In this document: in pieces, positions 1 through 8,404 of the stretch
How the letters are laid out: each line of letters begins with the position of its first letter
How positions within the stretch are numbered: the stretch's first letter is position 1
Source: a candidate division CSSED10-310 bacterium
GTDB lineage: Bacteria; CSSED10-310
Length of the DNA stretch: 64,000 nucleotides
Assembly (NCBI GenBank): GCA_016931515.1
Contig: JAFGEQ010000006.1
Location: forward strand, 62,001 to 126,000
Direction: 5' to 3'
Notes under the pieces: generated by a model
What the model was told of the DNA's origin: nothing
What the model saw: the letters and a program-made list of their open reading frames with translations, nothing else
The model's database searches: none
Made by a program: the position numbers and the translations under genes

Positions 1-331
1 CCACCCTGCTCCCAAACGTCAAAATATTGGCATCGTTATGTGCCCGGGCCATTTTTGCGGAATAGGGTTCCGATACGGTCACTGCTCGAATACCATGGGT
101 TTTATTGGCAGAGATAGCCATACCTAATCCAGTTCCACAGATCAGGACACCCAATTGCGCTTCACCGGTCGAGACGGAAGCGGCCACTTTGGAGGCATAA
201 TCCGGATAGTCGACAGATTCGGCGGAGAATGTCCCGTGATCCAGAATGTCAATCCCGCGTTGATCCAGCCGCTTAACAATGATCGGTTTGAGTTCAAATC
301 CAGCGTGATCACATCCAAATGCAATTTTCAC
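1..331 (-). CDS. rpiB: Ribose-5-phosphate isomerase B (partial, C-terminus outside window)
   Basis: RpiB interconverts ribose 5-phosphate and ribulose 5-phosphate in the cytosolic pentose phosphate pathway. About 110 codons are visible. The N-terminus reads VKIAFGCDHAGFELK, followed by the substrate-binding and catalytic stretch LICGTGLGMAISANK and the family motif SEPYSAKMARAHNDANILTFGSR. The start is GTG at 331, sharing one base with the TAG stop of ribF, so the two genes are translationally coupled. The C-terminus lies beyond base 1. The LacAB-type isomerases are related, but the CGTG and HND motifs fit RpiB best. Confidence 0.93.
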   Translation of the reverse strand, partial: MKIAFGCDHAGFELKPIIVKRLDQRGIDILDHGTFSAESVDYPDYASKVAASVSTGEAQLGVLICGTGLGMAISANKTHGIRAVTVSEPYSAKMARAHNDANILTFGSRV

Positions 332-1266
332 TATTTACACTCTCCTTTACAATTTTGCTGAAAAAACGTTATCGCCTGATCCCGGTCAATTTTCATCTGT
401 CGGATCAGGGATTCCCTGGAAGCGAAGACAATTTCCGGACGCAACCGAGTGATAAGATCAACTGTAATGATCCGATCATACAGTGGCTGATCCCACCCGA
501 TGAGATGGGTTTCCAACCACAGGGTCTGACCGTTGAAAGTCGGTGATCGGCCGATATAGGAGATGGAAGGCTTCCAGTCATCATCGATACTGGTTCTGGA
601 TACAAACACTCCCGGCGGCGGCAGAACTCGTCCCGGCAAAGCCATATTGGCTGTTGGAAATCCCAGCTGTTGACCCCGGCCGGCACCATGTAAAACGAGG
701 CCGGTAAAGAACAAGCCATGACCCAGCAAATGCCTGGCCCGGGATAGATCTCCCTCTTCGATCATACGTCTGATGCGGGTGCTTGAGACCGGAGAATCCC
801 CCTCATACACATGCGATTCGACCGCAACATCTACTCCGGATTTCTTCCCTAACAGTTTCAATGTCCCAGGATTGCCTTTTCGATCATGGCCGAATTGATG
901 ATCTTCTCCAACGATCATAAACTGGGTTTTCAAACGATTGATCAGGACATCGCTCCAGAACTGCTCCGGCTCCATCGCTGCCATCTCCTCTGTGAACGGC
1001 AACTGAATCAGGTAATCAACTCCAACATCTTTCAGGATTCTTTCCATCTCAGCAAGATCACAAATTCTTGGAACCTTTTTTTCCGGATAAAAAAAATCAA
1101 GTGGATGCGGATCAAAAGTGAGGATGACACTTGTCAAATGTTTACTCCGGGCTGTTGACACCAATCGATTTATAAGTTTCATATGCCCTATATGAAGTCC
1201 ATCAAAATTTCCCGAAGTAATTGCCGTGCCTTTTTTAAAAACAGGAATTGAAGAGGAGATCCGCAT
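331..1266 (-). CDS. ribF: Bifunctional riboflavin kinase / FMN adenylyltransferase
   Basis: RibF converts riboflavin to FMN and then FAD in the cytosol. The 311-residue length is normal. The N-terminal nucleotidyltransferase domain shows GNFDGLHIGHMKLI near residues 19-32 and the SSTRIRRMIEEGD stretch. The C-terminal kinase domain shows GRGQQLGFPTANM, IGRSPTFNG and LETHLI, which holds the kinase's conserved acidic residue. The start is ATG at 1266, and rpiB follows with a one-base overlap. Adjacent ribF and rpiB share ribose-phosphate and cofactor chemistry only loosely, so the pairing may be no more than operon packing. Confidence 0.96.
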   Translation of the reverse strand: MRISSSIPVFKKGTAITSGNFDGLHIGHMKLINRLVSTARSKHLTSVILTFDPHPLDFFYPEKKVPRICDLAEMERILKDVGVDYLIQLPFTEEMAAMEPEQFWSDVLINRLKTQFMIVGEDHQFGHDRKGNPGTLKLLGKKSGVDVAVESHVYEGDSPVSSTRIRRMIEEGDLSRARHLLGHGLFFTGLVLHGAGRGQQLGFPTANMALPGRVLPPPGVFVSRTSIDDDWKPSISYIGRSPTFNGQTLWLETHLIGWDQPLYDRIITVDLITRLRPEIVFASRESLIRQMKIDRDQAITFFQQNCKGECK

Positions 1267-1339
1267 TGGTTACACCTTTCCCAACAGATTGCCGAAAATC
1301 CTAGCGGGGAGATCATTGACTGTCAATGCAGGTTTGGCG

Positions 1340-1368
1340 TGGACAGTTGATTGGGGAAACTTTACAAT
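1340..1368 (+). promoter_or_regulatory. Sigma70-type promoter for the secreted protein gene at 1437
   Basis: TGGACA (1340-1345) and TACAAT (1363-1368) are separated by exactly 17 bases, each one mismatch from consensus. They lie about 70 bases upstream of the 1437 start, in the divergent gap beside ribF. This call is by eye only. Confidence 0.55.
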
Positions 1369-1436
1369 TGTTTTTGCGTGTTTGACTCGGTTTCTTTTTG
1401 AGGAGTATGCTTGACTGCGTTGTGGGAGGACATTTG

Positions 1437-1895
1437 ATGAACCGGTATTTCGCGTCCATTGTGCTTTTTACACTGGCTGCTGTCCCAGTCTGGGGAATGT
1501 CTCAGTATAACAAGGATGACATTACCATCCCTCCCGAAAACTACATTGTAGAGATTGTGGACATTGATGGAGTCATCACCCGCGGTGAAAATGTGACTTA
1601 CGATGACCAGACCCTTGTTAGTGGCACGAGGGGTTCAACGGAGGTTTTTATTCCGTTCGAACGCATTCAATCGATTGATTTGACGAATAATGAAGATGTT
1701 ATAACCAGAGAGTTAAAGGACATCAAGGTGAACATCTTGCTGAATGACGGATCAAGCTTGGAAATAAATGGAAAGTGCCATAAAGAACTTACTGGCGAAT
1801 CCGATTTTGGGCGTTTCCGAATCCGTCTGGATCACATCCGGCGAGTATCTATTTTAGAGAAAAAACAATCTCCGGTTGGTGTAGAAATGCAATAA
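1437..1895 (+). CDS. Secreted protein of unknown function
   Basis: I do not recognise this 152-residue protein. The ATG at 1437 is chosen over an in-frame ATG at 1398 because GGGAGGA sits six bases upstream and translation then opens with a clean signal peptide (MNRYFASIVLFTLAAVPVWG). The mature part is rich in beta-strand-like sequence (YIVEIVDIDGVITRGENVTY and IKVNILLNDGSSLEINGKC), suggesting a small beta barrel or sandwich in the periplasm or outside the cell. It has one Cys in the mature part and no lipobox. It is probably transcribed alone from the promoter at 1340-1368 and ends 7 bases from the convergent DegT gene. Confidence 0.75.
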   Translation: MNRYFASIVLFTLAAVPVWGMSQYNKDDITIPPENYIVEIVDIDGVITRGENVTYDDQTLVSGTRGSTEVFIPFERIQSIDLTNNEDVITRELKDIKVNILLNDGSSLEINGKCHKELTGESDFGRFRIRLDHIRRVSILEKKQSPVGVEMQ

Positions 1896-1902
1896 GAATA
1901 AT

Positions 1903-3003
1903 TTAATTTGTTGCTGCGTGGTCCAGGACTATCTGGATTATTGCATCCATTTCATGTTGAGTTAATGCCGGAAAAACCGGGATTGCCAATGAATGGGCGG
2001 CCGCCCTCTCTGCATGAGGAAAATCGCCGCGCTGATAACCCAATTCCCGGAAACAAGGCTGGAGAGGCAAAGGTAGCGGATAATACACTGCACAGCCAAT
2101 TGATGCTTCATTCATTCTGTCCCGGAGTTCATCTCTGTTCTCGACCTGAATAACATACTGGTTATAAACACTTTCAGCATTGGGATGTATGGTTGGAGTC
2201 TGAATGGTAGTATTGCTGAATGCCTCGTTATAGTATGCCGCATGTCTGCGACGCTGATCCGTCCACTCATCCAGATATGGGAGCATTACCTGCAAAACAG
2301 CCGCTTGCAGTGTATCCAGTCGCGAATTATAGCCGACCTCTTCATGCATATAGGTTTTCTTCGCTCCATGAACCCTGAGGGATCTGCATCGTTCCGCAAT
2401 ATCCTGCCGGCTGGTTAGAATCATTCCGCCATCACCGAACCCACCCAGATTTTTCGATGGAAAAAAACTGATGCAAGCAGCAGAACCCCAAGTTCCGGTT
2501 GGTTTTCCCTTCCAGCGTGCACCCAGCGATTGGGCAGAATCCTCAATTACAGGGATCTGACCTGCAATATCCAGAATAGCTTCCATCTCCGCCATCTGCC
2601 CGAACAGGTGAACCGGTAAAATTGCTTTTGTACGCGCAGTTATATTCTGCGCCAGGTATTGCGGATCCAGATTGTAAGTCTTGGGATTGATATCGATGAA
2701 AACAGGACGAGCGCCAACATGCCAGACAGCACCTGCGGTTGCATAGAACGAGTATGCGGAAGTTATAACTTCATCGCCTTTCTTGACGCCGGCAGCTCTT
2801 AAAGCAAGTATCAGAGCATCACTCCCTGACGCGCATCCTATTGCATGAGACACAGTCGTATACCGAGCGATTTGTTCCTCGAATGCGACAACTTCGGGTC
2901 CGAGAATAAATCGTGTTGAATCAATGACGTTTGCGATCGCCTCGTTGATTGCGTGCCGAATCGGCAGCAGCTGTCTTTTGAGATCAAGTAATGGTATCGG
3001 CAT
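1903..3003 (-). CDS. DegT/DnrJ/EryC1 family PLP-dependent sugar aminotransferase
   Basis: This family transfers an amino group to nucleotide-linked keto-sugars for surface glycans or antibiotics. The 366-residue protein begins MPIPLLDLKRQLLPI, has the cofactor-binding GCASGSDALILALRAAGV segment, EDSAQSLGARW with the conserved Asp, and the PLP lysine in FFPSKNLGGFGDGG (about residue 183). The ATG at 3003 is preferred over 3021 because a GGGG-type ribosome site (AAAGGGGAAT) lies directly before it. It stands alone between convergent and divergent neighbours. The substrate cannot be read from sequence; a 3-amino or 4-amino sugar nucleotide is the usual case. Confidence 0.9.
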   Translation of the reverse strand: MPIPLLDLKRQLLPIRHAINEAIANVIDSTRFILGPEVVAFEEQIARYTTVSHAIGCASGSDALILALRAAGVKKGDEVITSAYSFYATAGAVWHVGARPVFIDINPKTYNLDPQYLAQNITARTKAILPVHLFGQMAEMEAILDIAGQIPVIEDSAQSLGARWKGKPTGTWGSAACISFFPSKNLGGFGDGGMILTSRQDIAERCRSLRVHGAKKTYMHEEVGYNSRLDTLQAAVLQVMLPYLDEWTDQRRRHAAYYNEAFSNTTIQTPTIHPNAESVYNQYVIQVENRDELRDRMNEASIGCAVYYPLPLPLQPCFRELGYQRGDFPHAERAAAHSLAIPVFPALTQHEMDAIIQIVLDHAATN

Positions 3004-3181
3004 ATTCCCCTTTCCTTTCATGAAAGCTGCAATAGTATATGCAGTCAGGTCGTGTCGTGCAATGGTTCCAGATCAATTTTCTATACTTGATGCCGGTGTC
3101 CGGTCATGATTGAATCAGACAGTCCGAATTGATTCCCGGAGAGGCAGTCCGATATAAGTATTTAGAAAGGAGCGTTCGAGA

Positions 3182-3739
3182 ATGCAGGATTTGTTGCTTC
3201 ATGTGTGCTGCGCCCCCTGCAGTACCCATCCTTTAGAGGTGCTGTCGACCGAATTCAATGTCGTTGCCTTCTTTTTCAATCCGAATATTTACCCGCCGGC
3301 CGAATACAGACTCCGGGAGAAAGAAGCAATGGACTATTTTAGTGCCATGAAAATACAAAACATCATTCCGCCCTATGACCGTGGGGATTGGTTAAATCAT
3401 GTCAGGATGCATGCGGAAAATCCGGAGGGATCGAATCGTTGCAAACTTTGTTTTGAGTTCCGCCTCAGGAAAACAGCGGAGATCGCTTCAGGAATGAACA
3501 TTGGTTTTTTTTCAACAACCTTGACCATCGGCCCCAATAAACCGTCACATGTGATCTTTCCAATTGGTGAAACCCTCGCGATTGAGCACGGACTGATCTT
3601 CGTTGCTCGGGATTTTAAGAAACACGATGGATTCAAGAAATCTTGTGATCTCTCTAAAGCTGCAGGAATGTATCGTCAAAATTATTGCGGGTGCGAGTAT
3701 TCATTCAGAGATCGCCGCATCAGGAATGCCGATTACTGA
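3182..3739 (+). CDS. queH: Epoxyqueuosine reductase QueH (DUF208)
   Basis: QueH performs the last step of queuosine synthesis in tRNA, reducing epoxyqueuosine with an iron-sulfur cluster; it replaces QueG in many bacteria. The 185-residue protein shows the family's cysteine pattern: LLLHVCCAPCSTHPLE at the N-terminus (Cys9, Cys10, Cys13), RCKLCFEFRLRKTA in the middle, and late Cys residues in KKSCDLSKAAGMYRQNYCGC. GPNKPSHVIFPIG is also typical. GAAAGGAG lies before the ATG at 3182. Its last 20 bases overlap the convergent aminotransferase gene. No other queuosine gene is visible in the window. Confidence 0.92.
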   Translation: MQDLLLHVCCAPCSTHPLEVLSTEFNVVAFFFNPNIYPPAEYRLREKEAMDYFSAMKIQNIIPPYDRGDWLNHVRMHAENPEGSNRCKLCFEFRLRKTAEIASGMNIGFFSTTLTIGPNKPSHVIFPIGETLAIEHGLIFVARDFKKHDGFKKSCDLSKAAGMYRQNYCGCEYSFRDRRIRNADY

Positions 3740-4769
3740 TGATTGATTGGATACTTCTTAAGAATACATCATTTTCAACGGGTTGGCCGACGGTAACCCG
3801 GAGATGGGATTCCAGACCTTGGATCTTACACATATTCCGGAGCCTTATGCCCTCCTTTAGCAACATCTCATATATTTCCTTCGGATTTGGAAGCTTCATC
3901 AGAATAAAATTGGCATTTGAAGCATAGGTTTGAATTCCGAATGACTCCAAGGTTTTCAACATTCGGTTTCTTTCATTTACAATTGTACGAACCCTGTCTG
4001 TCAGACATGGCCGGATGAGATTGTAGTTATCTGCAACAACCAGTTGCATATGAGATAGGTGATAAGGTGCCGTGACAAGACTTTCATATCGCCGGATCAT
4101 TTCTGGGTGACCAGCCAATATCCCCAATCTGATGCCTGCCAGCATCGTTTTGGAGAACGATCGGCCAATCGCAAGGTTGGGATACTTGGACATACTATGA
4201 ACCATAGTAATACCTGAGAAATCGACATAGGCTTCATCTACAAACACCATAGCGCGGGTATCAAGAGCGTGAAGGATAATTGTTTCAGATGTCAAGGTAC
4301 CGGTGGGGTTGTTGGGGTTGGCGATTAGAATCAAATCCTGATCTGAAAAGAATGAGGGTTCGATCATATACTTGGGACCGATTTGCCGGAACTCCATGGC
4401 GGTACCCGCCAACCAGGCGGCATGATGCAACATCGGATAAGTAGGAAGACAAACCAGAGCCCGACGACCGGGACCGCCTGCCAGAAAATGGATGCCCTGA
4501 ATTGCTCCATCACATCCTGCCGTCAGAGCAAACCAGTCAGGCGGTATTCCAATCACAGTTGCGAGATTCTTTTTAACACTCAGGTATCCGGCTGGCTGCG
4601 GATAACGAGACCACGCCATTGATCTTAGCCGTTCCGATAATTCCCATTTCAATTCATCCGGCAGATCCCAAGGGGATTCATTTTGATCCATTTTAAACCG
4701 GCAGGGACCATCCGCAACCGGAAATGGATCTCCGTCAGGCAGCGGCTGTCTAAGATAATTCAATCCCAT
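3720..4769 (-). CDS. Class I/II aminotransferase, histidinol-phosphate aminotransferase-like
   Basis: This 349-residue PLP enzyme has the HisC/CobD layout: the N-terminal FKMDQNESPWDLPD, SRYPQPAGY, the phosphate loop region TAGCDGAIQGI, NPNNPTGT, VDEAYVDFSG, and the PLP lysine in GRSFSKTMLAGIRLG (about residue 206). HisC transaminates imidazole-acetol phosphate to histidinol phosphate. Threonine-phosphate decarboxylase (CobD) and aromatic aminotransferases have the same fold and cannot be excluded, and no other histidine or cobalamin gene is nearby. It starts 12 bases after the pmbA stop, so it is probably the last gene of the tldD-pmbA operon. Confidence 0.85.
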   Translation of the reverse strand: MGLNYLRQPLPDGDPFPVADGPCRFKMDQNESPWDLPDELKWELSERLRSMAWSRYPQPAGYLSVKKNLATVIGIPPDWFALTAGCDGAIQGIHFLAGGPGRRALVCLPTYPMLHHAAWLAGTAMEFRQIGPKYMIEPSFFSDQDLILIANPNNPTGTLTSETIILHALDTRAMVFVDEAYVDFSGITMVHSMSKYPNLAIGRSFSKTMLAGIRLGILAGHPEMIRRYESLVTAPYHLSHMQLVVADNYNLIRPCLTDRVRTIVNERNRMLKTLESFGIQTYASNANFILMKLPNPKEIYEMLLKEGIRLRNMCKIQGLESHLRVTVGQPVENDVFLRSIQSIISNRHS

Positions 4770-4781
4770 GCCCTGGAACGA

Positions 4782-6119
4782 TCAGGTCGCTGAAACCGTC
4801 AAATCATCAAAAGCGATCCAAGGTACAGAATATCGTCCGAAGAGAGTGTCTTCAGAATAGACATCAGATGACATACTCCGAAAGTTATTCTTCATGATTT
4901 CAAACACATTCCCGGCGATCATCACATCTTTAACGCGCCCGATAATCTCCCCATGTTCAATTTTGTATCCCAGGGCAACGCTCATGGAGAATTCGCCGTT
5001 GAGATTGTTACCCTGACCGGCACCCATCAGATCATCAATTATGATGCCTTCCTCTATCGATTCTATGAGTTTATCTCGAGGCAAATCGCCAGGATTGATG
5101 ACGAAATTGGATGGCCAGGGATTGGGTTGGGCATCGATACTGAAACCTGTATATAGCGATGATTTTTTAAATCCATTCCCTGATGATTGCTTTCCTGATT
5201 TATAGGCTGTCTGCAGGTCGTACAGAAAGCCTTTCAAAACACCCTTTTCAATAAGCGGTTTCCGATAGGCTGGAACCCCTTCGTCGTCTGCGGGGCAGGA
5301 ACCGGGCAGACCGGGAATTGTTGGATCATCTGATAAACAGATTCGCGGATCAATCACGCGTTCACCGATTTTATCGGATAGCAGGGACAGCTTACGCGCA
5401 GCGAGTTCGCCGTTCAAACCATAGAACAAAGGAACAAATAGACCCCGGAATCCAAGACTTGTAAACAACACAGTCATTTTTTTAGTTTGCATGGGAGATA
5501 CATTGCCGCAGTGTTTGAATCGCCAAACCGCCATTTCCGCCATCTCCTTAGGAGCCATGGTCAGGTTTGTAAATGTCCGCGTGTCTTCCAACTCAGCTCG
5601 ATCAGATGGGAGCATTAGAAGCACATTTAGAAATGACTGGTGAATGGTTTTTTCGTAACTGACACATCCCCCCCCAGAATTCATTATCGAAATCTTGTGT
5701 ATTTCCCGTGATACTTCCGCTTCGATATTTACGTCGGGAAATGAGTTCTTCACCGTATCGACCATTTCCTCCCCAGTAAGAACAATATCCTTCAGAGAGA
5801 GCCCTTCGACTCTCTCATCATAAAATGCTCCCTTTCCATAATTCTTACAGACTGATGGGAAGGTCATGTCAGTTTCCGGGCCGAATGATGCGGATTCAAG
5901 TGCGCGCTGCACCAATCCGTCAACCTCATCCGGGTGCGTGGTTGAAGAAAAACCGAGCCGTCCATTGACAATGACCCTCAGTCCGGTGGATACCGACTGT
6001 TCGCCTTCAAGAGCATTTAATTTTCCACCAAGGAAGCAAGCCGGTGATGCATCTTTTTCGATACGATACACTTCCGCTTTTTGTGAATGTTTATTTGCAA
6101 GATCCAAAATTCGTTCCAT
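4782..6119 (-). CDS. pmbA: Metalloprotease-partner protein TldE/PmbA
   Basis: TldE (PmbA) forms a heterodimer with TldD that degrades or matures small unfolded or modified peptides in the cytosol, as in microcin B17 maturation and CcdA degradation. The 445-residue protein lacks the HExxxH motif, as expected for the E subunit, and has the family C-terminal segments DLMGAGQGNNLNGEFSMSVA and GEIIGRVKDVMIAGNVFE. The ATG at 6119 is chosen because GGAGG lies 8 bases upstream, overlapping the end of tldD. The tldD stop and this start are one base apart, so they are co-translated. TldD and TldE neighbours commonly work as a pair. Confidence 0.93.
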   Translation of the reverse strand: MERILDLANKHSQKAEVYRIEKDASPACFLGGKLNALEGEQSVSTGLRVIVNGRLGFSSTTHPDEVDGLVQRALESASFGPETDMTFPSVCKNYGKGAFYDERVEGLSLKDIVLTGEEMVDTVKNSFPDVNIEAEVSREIHKISIMNSGGGCVSYEKTIHQSFLNVLLMLPSDRAELEDTRTFTNLTMAPKEMAEMAVWRFKHCGNVSPMQTKKMTVLFTSLGFRGLFVPLFYGLNGELAARKLSLLSDKIGERVIDPRICLSDDPTIPGLPGSCPADDEGVPAYRKPLIEKGVLKGFLYDLQTAYKSGKQSSGNGFKKSSLYTGFSIDAQPNPWPSNFVINPGDLPRDKLIESIEEGIIIDDLMGAGQGNNLNGEFSMSVALGYKIEHGEIIGRVKDVMIAGNVFEIMKNNFRSMSSDVYSEDTLFGRYSVPWIAFDDLTVSAT

Positions 6120-6120
6120 C

Positions 6121-7500
6121 TTACCGGCCTCCAATCAATACATTTTGTATACGGATGTGCGGGCTACCCATCGACACGCTCAGTGGATATTGCATTCTCG
6201 CACCGACACTTTTTCCACAACCTCCGGACCGTGAACGCTGGAGATCATTTCCGACCATATCAATGTCCTTTAATGTTTCGAAAACATTGCCTGACAGGGT
6301 CAAATCACGTATCCAACCTCCCAGTTTTCCGTTTTTAATCACGCGTGCACGTTCAGCCGAGAATGTAAACAGACCTTTTGATGTGTTACCACTGCCGCCA
6401 CCCACGACATACAGTCCATCAGAAATCCCTTCGAGCATCTGCTCGAAACTATGCGGACCCGGTGCAATAAACGTGTTCGACATTCTGCAAATGGGCGAGA
6501 ATCGGTAGTTGATGGTTCTTGCATTTCCCGTAGGTTGCTCTCCCATCGCAGCGGCAGTATCACGAGTATGAAGACGCCCGGCGAGTTTTCCTTCACGAAT
6601 GAGGTAAGTCATTGATGATGGTACACCTTCATCGTCATATTTAAAGGATCCCCGTTCATCGGTCAGAGTGCCGCCATCCAGAACGCTGAAATGATCTTGC
6701 CCGAATCTTGTTCCGAGTGTCATCTGGTTGAGCAGTTTTTGATTATCGGTAACATTATCGGCTTCTGAGAGGTGACCAAACGCCTCATGAATGAATACCC
6801 CGGATAATCTCGGGTCCAAGATAACCGTATAGCGACCGCCTTCAACCGGCTTTGCCTTGACAAGATCCGAAACATCACGGCAGAGATCATCCAGTGTCAT
6901 TTCCGCCTGGGCGATATCGTTCCATGATTTCCGCGTACCAAACCCGGAATAGATCGACTGAACGACGTTCTCATGCCGTCCTATGGCACTCACTCCGCCG
7001 GCTCCCCAAAACCCGTGCATTTTGATACATGTGCCTTCGCTGTTCGCATAAAAAATCCGTCGTTCATCTTCAACATAGTTCGCGCCTGACGAAATTACTG
7101 TTGGGCTGGATTTTAAAATTGAATTGGACATCCGACGAAACAACGCGACTTTCTCCTCAAGGCTGACATTCCGGGGGTCATCCTTGGGATCGATGGTCAG
7201 TTCAACCGAATCTTCCACCGGGTTGACCGGTGCCAATCTAACGGATCCTTTTCCTGCAGCGACAGCTCGCTCTTCCGCTGCTCGGACAAATTCCCTGAGT
7301 TTGTCTGGATTATTAAAACTGACGAATCCCCAGGAACCATTGATTAACGCCCGAACATAGCCACCATAGTCTCTTGTTGATTGCGCTTTTTTCAAATCCT
7401 TACCGGAAAAACTGACTCCGGCTTTTGCTGTATCTTCCAGGCGAATTTCCACAAAATCCGCTCTGGATTCGGCCACTGCCTGCTTCAAAATAGATTTCAT
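6121..7500 (-). CDS. tldD: Metalloprotease TldD
   Basis: TldD is the catalytic, zinc-dependent subunit of the TldD/TldE peptidase. The 459-residue protein carries the active-site helix FIHEAFGHLSEAD (HExxxH, about residues 236-241), followed by YDDEGVPSSMTYLIREG, NARTINYRFSPICRMSNT and GGCGKSVGARM near the C-terminus, all family hallmarks. GAAGGGAG lies upstream of the ATG at 7500. It sits between an unknown gene and pmbA in one minus-strand run. No obvious modified-peptide precursor gene was found nearby, so its substrate here is unknown. Confidence 0.95.
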   Translation of the reverse strand: MKSILKQAVAESRADFVEIRLEDTAKAGVSFSGKDLKKAQSTRDYGGYVRALINGSWGFVSFNNPDKLREFVRAAEERAVAAGKGSVRLAPVNPVEDSVELTIDPKDDPRNVSLEEKVALFRRMSNSILKSSPTVISSGANYVEDERRIFYANSEGTCIKMHGFWGAGGVSAIGRHENVVQSIYSGFGTRKSWNDIAQAEMTLDDLCRDVSDLVKAKPVEGGRYTVILDPRLSGVFIHEAFGHLSEADNVTDNQKLLNQMTLGTRFGQDHFSVLDGGTLTDERGSFKYDDEGVPSSMTYLIREGKLAGRLHTRDTAAAMGEQPTGNARTINYRFSPICRMSNTFIAPGPHSFEQMLEGISDGLYVVGGGSGNTSKGLFTFSAERARVIKNGKLGGWIRDLTLSGNVFETLKDIDMVGNDLQRSRSGGCGKSVGARMQYPLSVSMGSPHIRIQNVLIGGR

Positions 7501-7575
7501 CTGTTCATTCTCCCTTCACTCCGCTTCAGCCGTCCGTATTCACAACCCCAAGACATTCTCAGCCTATTATCGTAA

Positions 7576-8340
7576 TCATAATTCAGGTTTTTTATCAAAC
7601 ATCATGATGGTCATCGAATCAGCAGTTGTTCCGGAACCAGTGCTATCCCCGGTTTCCACCATTGTCAACCAGTCAGGCAAACCCAAAGCCCAACCAAATT
7701 CTGCAACTGCACCCGAAATATTCACATGCGGTTCACTCAGTATTTTCCTGATTCGCGCGGTTGTTGATAAACCGGTAATTTTGTGAAGCAAGCGAGGTAA
7801 TTCCTGATTCAGTACAGGCCGTGGAAGATCGAGTTGTCCCCCGGAGATTCTGGATCGATAGTGCTGCTCGATGCGCGGATCCGAACTGACCGTCCGAGTT
7901 GAACGGTCACGGATACGGGATTCAAGCAATTCCAGGCCGCGGACACCCAGTTGTTTCAGTTTTGCCTGTTCGAATGTATCAAGCTGCGTCGATGATCCGG
8001 ATGCGTATTCAGAAGAAATTTCCCATTGATAGGAACCGATGTAATCGTTGCCGTTAAATGCGGTAAATCTCCATGCTGATTGGGTATCAACGGATAAAGC
8101 CAGCACGAACGACTGAAGCCGGTGAGCAATATCGGACGCCATATCCACAGTCTTCTCCGGTATATTGATCAGACTGATCCAGCGCTCGGAATTCATGATG
8201 ATTCGGATATCCCATACGAGTGTATCTAAATGTGATGTCCACCGACTGACTGGCGCCAATCCCCTGCAGGCAGCCATATCGATCAATGCTTCCTGAACCT
8301 GTTTCTTCTGTCGATCCAGAATATGAACGCTTTCCAGCAT
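7576..8340 (-). CDS. Unknown cytosolic protein leading the tldD-pmbA operon
   Basis: I do not recognise this 254-residue protein. It has no signal peptide or membrane segment. It opens with a probable helix (MLESVHILDRQKKQVQEALI), has a mixed middle with WRFTAFNGNDYIGSYQWEIS, and a helical Arg-rich part (ELLESRIRDRSTRTVSSDPR). The last third has regular helices ending in a Ser/Thr/Gly-rich tail. The ATG is preceded by AGGAGGTGA, a near-perfect ribosome site, suggesting strong translation. It is 75 bases upstream of tldD in the same direction and may be functionally tied to it. It does not look like a short RiPP precursor. Confidence 0.7.
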   Translation of the reverse strand: MLESVHILDRQKKQVQEALIDMAACRGLAPVSRWTSHLDTLVWDIRIIMNSERWISLINIPEKTVDMASDIAHRLQSFVLALSVDTQSAWRFTAFNGNDYIGSYQWEISSEYASGSSTQLDTFEQAKLKQLGVRGLELLESRIRDRSTRTVSSDPRIEQHYRSRISGGQLDLPRPVLNQELPRLLHKITGLSTTARIRKILSEPHVNISGAVAEFGWALGLPDWLTMVETGDSTGSGTTADSMTIMMFDKKPEL

Positions 8341-8404
8341 GAGTCACCTCCTGTGCGATTCTTTCCACTTGAGCGCCGGGACAGTCTGCCTGTAGAATAG
8401 AATC

